From the NCBI GenBank assembly GCA_022771185.1, contig JALFCJ010000002.1, positions 1 through 16,048 of the forward strand: DNA of 16,048 nucleotides. The letters are read 5' to 3'. A model generated the notes under the pieces. It had not been told where the DNA came from. It searched no databases and saw only the letters and a list, made by a program, of their open reading frames with translations. Below, in pieces: positions 14,445-16,048 of the stretch (positions are counted from its first letter, which is position 1; every line of letters begins with the position of its first letter). The stretch is from Spirochaetales bacterium (GTDB lineage Bacteria > Spirochaetota > Spirochaetia > Sphaerochaetales > Sphaerochaetaceae). The translations under genes were made by a program, and so were the position numbers.

Positions 14445-15461
14445 ATGAAGAGACTCTTTGTTTTTTTTCTTGCTGTCCTTATTTGTTTGAGTTCTCTTTT
14501 CTCTAAAGGTGTATACGAAAAAGCATATGATGAGTTCTGGGAAATACTTGATGATTATTATCCACAAACAAAAGTAGCAGAGAAAGCAGGTCTCGACTTG
14601 GACTCTATAAAGAAAGAAGGAAGAGAACAAGTAAAGAATATCAAGAGAGATGAAGAGCTAGCATTAATTCTACGCGGTATTGCTAATAAGTTTGCACCTT
14701 TCGATTATATAGATATAAATATCCAAACGACAACAAATAGTGGCATAGAAAATCCAGAAAAGGGTCAATACACACCCAACTATCAATATATCCCTTCCCT
14801 AAAGACAGTAGTATTTTCCATCAATTCTCTTTCCTTTAACGACAAATATATAGAGAGTGCACTAGAAGAAATAGAGGATGTAGAGCATATCGTTTTTGAT
14901 CTCACCACATGTAACACTATGACTAACAATCTTGACCCTATCCTCTCACCTTTCGGTGGTGACTGGACCTACAACTATACTGGATACTTTAAGAATAAAG
15001 ATATATGGAAGCTTTTTCCTGAAGAGGATATAAAAAAGACAGAAAAAAAGAGCAAGGCCTATGAGTATGGCTTAAAGTATTGTACAGAAAGAACTGTCTC
15101 TTTCGAATATGGGGACGGGAGAATAGAGGGAAAGGCAAAGGACGCAAAGCGTTGGATATTGGTTGGAGACCTTACCGCTTTTGGTGCTGATTACCTCTCG
15201 TCTTTTGCAAAAGCTACAGGCTGGGCTACTGTGGTGGGAAATCCTACATCTGGCAATGGTACTGGACTACCAATGTTAAGTGTTTCTATACCAAAGACAA
15301 ACATCATTGTTTCTTTCAACCCTATAGTCTTGGATAATGGAAAGGGAGAATTAAAGACAATGAGCGGAAATGTGCCAGACGAAACCGCTCAAAGGGGAAA
15401 GACAGCACTTAATGTGTGTATTTCTTTGATTGAAACTCTTATGGAAAATCAGGTCTTGTAG
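14445..15461 (+). CDS. Secreted S41-peptidase-like protein, probably catalytically inactive
   Basis: This 338-aa protein starts with a signal peptide (MKRLFVFFLAVLICLSSLFS, cleavage near SLFS-KG), so it is exported. The mature part follows the C-terminal-processing peptidase (S41) layout: an N-terminal helical region (EFWEILDDYYP...), the strand HIVFDLTTCNTMTNNLD (148-164, where active members have DLRxNxGG), and the core ILVGDLTAFGADYLSSFA (238-255). Then come VVGNPTSGNGTG (263-274) and GNVPDE (308-313, the family GxxPD). In active enzymes the nucleophile is the Ser of a TASAAE-type motif, with Lys about 25 residues later in a TFGKG-type motif. Here those positions are Phe246 and Asn271, so both catalytic residues seem replaced. 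There is no PDZ domain. The family call is moderate; a binding or scaffold role is inferred. Its 3' end overlaps the opposing kinase gene by 13 bp. Confidence 0.7.
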   Translation: MKRLFVFFLAVLICLSSLFSKGVYEKAYDEFWEILDDYYPQTKVAEKAGLDLDSIKKEGREQVKNIKRDEELALILRGIANKFAPFDYIDINIQTTTNSGIENPEKGQYTPNYQYIPSLKTVVFSINSLSFNDKYIESALEEIEDVEHIVFDLTTCNTMTNNLDPILSPFGGDWTYNYTGYFKNKDIWKLFPEEDIKKTEKKSKAYEYGLKYCTERTVSFEYGDGRIEGKAKDAKRWILVGDLTAFGADYLSSFAKATGWATVVGNPTSGNGTGLPMLSVSIPKTNIIVSFNPIVLDNGKGELKTMSGNVPDETAQRGKTALNVCISLIETLMENQVL

Positions 15462-16048
15462 ATAATTGAGATATAAAGCCTTTTATTATCTAGTCTTACT
15501 TTTAGTTCTCCTCCCATCTCCTGGAGTATCTCATTCGATATAGATAGCCCTATTCCACTGGAAGCTTTAGCATCGCTTATAGTGTAATAGCGATCTAATA
15601 GCTTATTAGCCTCCACGCTATCCATATTAGGGGCATAGTTCGAAAAGGTTATATTACCTTTTTCATCCATCTGGACATTAAACTCGCCTTCTCCATACTT
15701 CAGCGCATTGGATATTATATTGCTATAGACTCTATATAGAGCCTTTGAGTCAGCTTTTAAGATCACTTTATCATTTGGTGTAATGATAGATGGAGTCATA
15801 CCTTTCTTTTTGAATTCGTTATAGAATGACACTAAAGCTTCTTCCAGGACGCTTTTTGCGTCTATATCAAAGAGGCTCAACACTCCCCTGCTCTTCATAG
15901 AAAGAGAAAGGAAAAGCTCATCTGTCATTTCCTTCATGTACCGTGTTCTCCCCTTAATTATTTCAAGGCACTTCTTACCCTCCTCGCTTAAGTCTTCTTC
16001 CTCCAATAATTCCACATAACCTTTTATTACAGTCAGGGGTGTGCGGAT
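15449..16048 (-). CDS. Sensor histidine kinase, C-terminal part (5' end beyond right edge)
   Basis: The 199 visible residues open with IRTPLTVIKGYVELLEEEDL, which is the HisKA dimerisation helix starting just after the phospho-acceptor: in the family the residues before IRTPL are normally HE, so the catalytic His would be encoded within a few bases beyond the window. The second HisKA helix follows (CLEIIKGRTRYMKEMTDELF). The ATP-binding HATPase domain then shows the N box (VYSNIISNALKYGEG) and the G2 box (SSGIGLSISNEILQEMGGEL); the G1 box is weak (ITFSNYAP). An in-frame GTG at 16015 is an internal Val codon, not the start. The input domain and partner response regulator are not visible. The gene overlaps the S41-like gene tail-to-tail by 13 bp, so neither has an ordinary terminator in between. 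Confidence 0.93.
   Translation of the reverse strand: MRTPLTVIKGYVELLEEEDLSEEGKKCLEIIKGRTRYMKEMTDELFLSLSMKSRGVLSLFDIDAKSVLEEALVSFYNEFKKKGMTPSIITPNDKVILKADSKALYRVYSNIISNALKYGEGEFNVQMDEKGNITFSNYAPNMDSVEANKLLDRYYTISDAKASSGIGLSISNEILQEMGGELKVRLDNKRLYISIIYKT

Noticed and set aside
16013..16015. GTG as the start of the histidine kinase fragment
   Set aside because: The reading frame continues upstream to the window edge and encodes IRTPLTVIKGY, the conserved HisKA helix, so the GTG is internal.
1..16048. CRISPR array, insertion sequence or prophage remnant
   Set aside because: No regularly spaced direct repeats, transposase, integrase or phage-type genes were seen; the genes are housekeeping or cell-envelope types.

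Overview
The window looks like a moderately AT-rich bacterial chromosome segment, most probably from a host-associated or anaerobic spirochaete (Treponema/Sphaerochaeta-like). This rests on gene content: a type III glutamine synthetase, an archaeal-type glutamate synthase split into separate subunits, a basic-membrane-protein (BMP/PnrA) type binding protein, a beta-rich lipoprotein with a loose lipobox, and signal peptides ending in LFSQG or LFSKG. No rRNA or other phylogenetic marker is present, so the assignment is an inference.

Left part (1-6870), ammonium assimilation. On the minus strand lies a tightly packed operon of three glutamate synthase modules: glutaminase (1783-2871), Fe-S/FMN synthase (276-1781) and the GXGXG structural domain (1-272, running off the window). 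Diverging from it on the plus strand are glnN (3140-5233) and asnB (5238-6818), which end at a clear terminator. Together these convert ammonium to glutamine, glutamate and asparagine. The 268-bp divergent region holds promoter candidates for both sides. The glnN leader is almost entirely a long hairpin followed by eight T residues, placed directly before the ribosome binding site, which suggests attenuation.

Middle part (6870-9970), single-gene units. A diacylglycerol/lipid kinase-like gene has its own promoter and a two-way terminator. It is followed by about 130 bp with four consecutive hairpins and no gene (a possible structured RNA), then a short TatD-like metallohydrolase, and then a secreted lipoprotein of unknown function.

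Right part (9956-16048). On the minus strand are a solitary BMP-family binding protein, a 29-residue very basic protein matching the AURKAIP1/COX24 (mS38/bS22-like) ribosomal family, and metG with a fused C-terminal tRNA-binding domain. Diverging from metG through only 59 bp is a GNAT acetyltransferase. Both of these genes have a -10 box so close to the start codon that their mRNAs are probably leaderless or nearly so. The segment ends with a secreted S41-peptidase-like protein whose catalytic Ser and Lys positions appear substituted. It overlaps tail-to-tail by 13 bp with the 3' part of a sensor histidine kinase that runs off the right edge.

No CRISPR array, insertion sequence, prophage gene, tRNA or rRNA was seen. 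The strongest leads for something undescribed are the glnN leader hairpin, the four-hairpin intergenic block, the apparent S41 pseudoenzyme, and the short-leader promoter arrangement.
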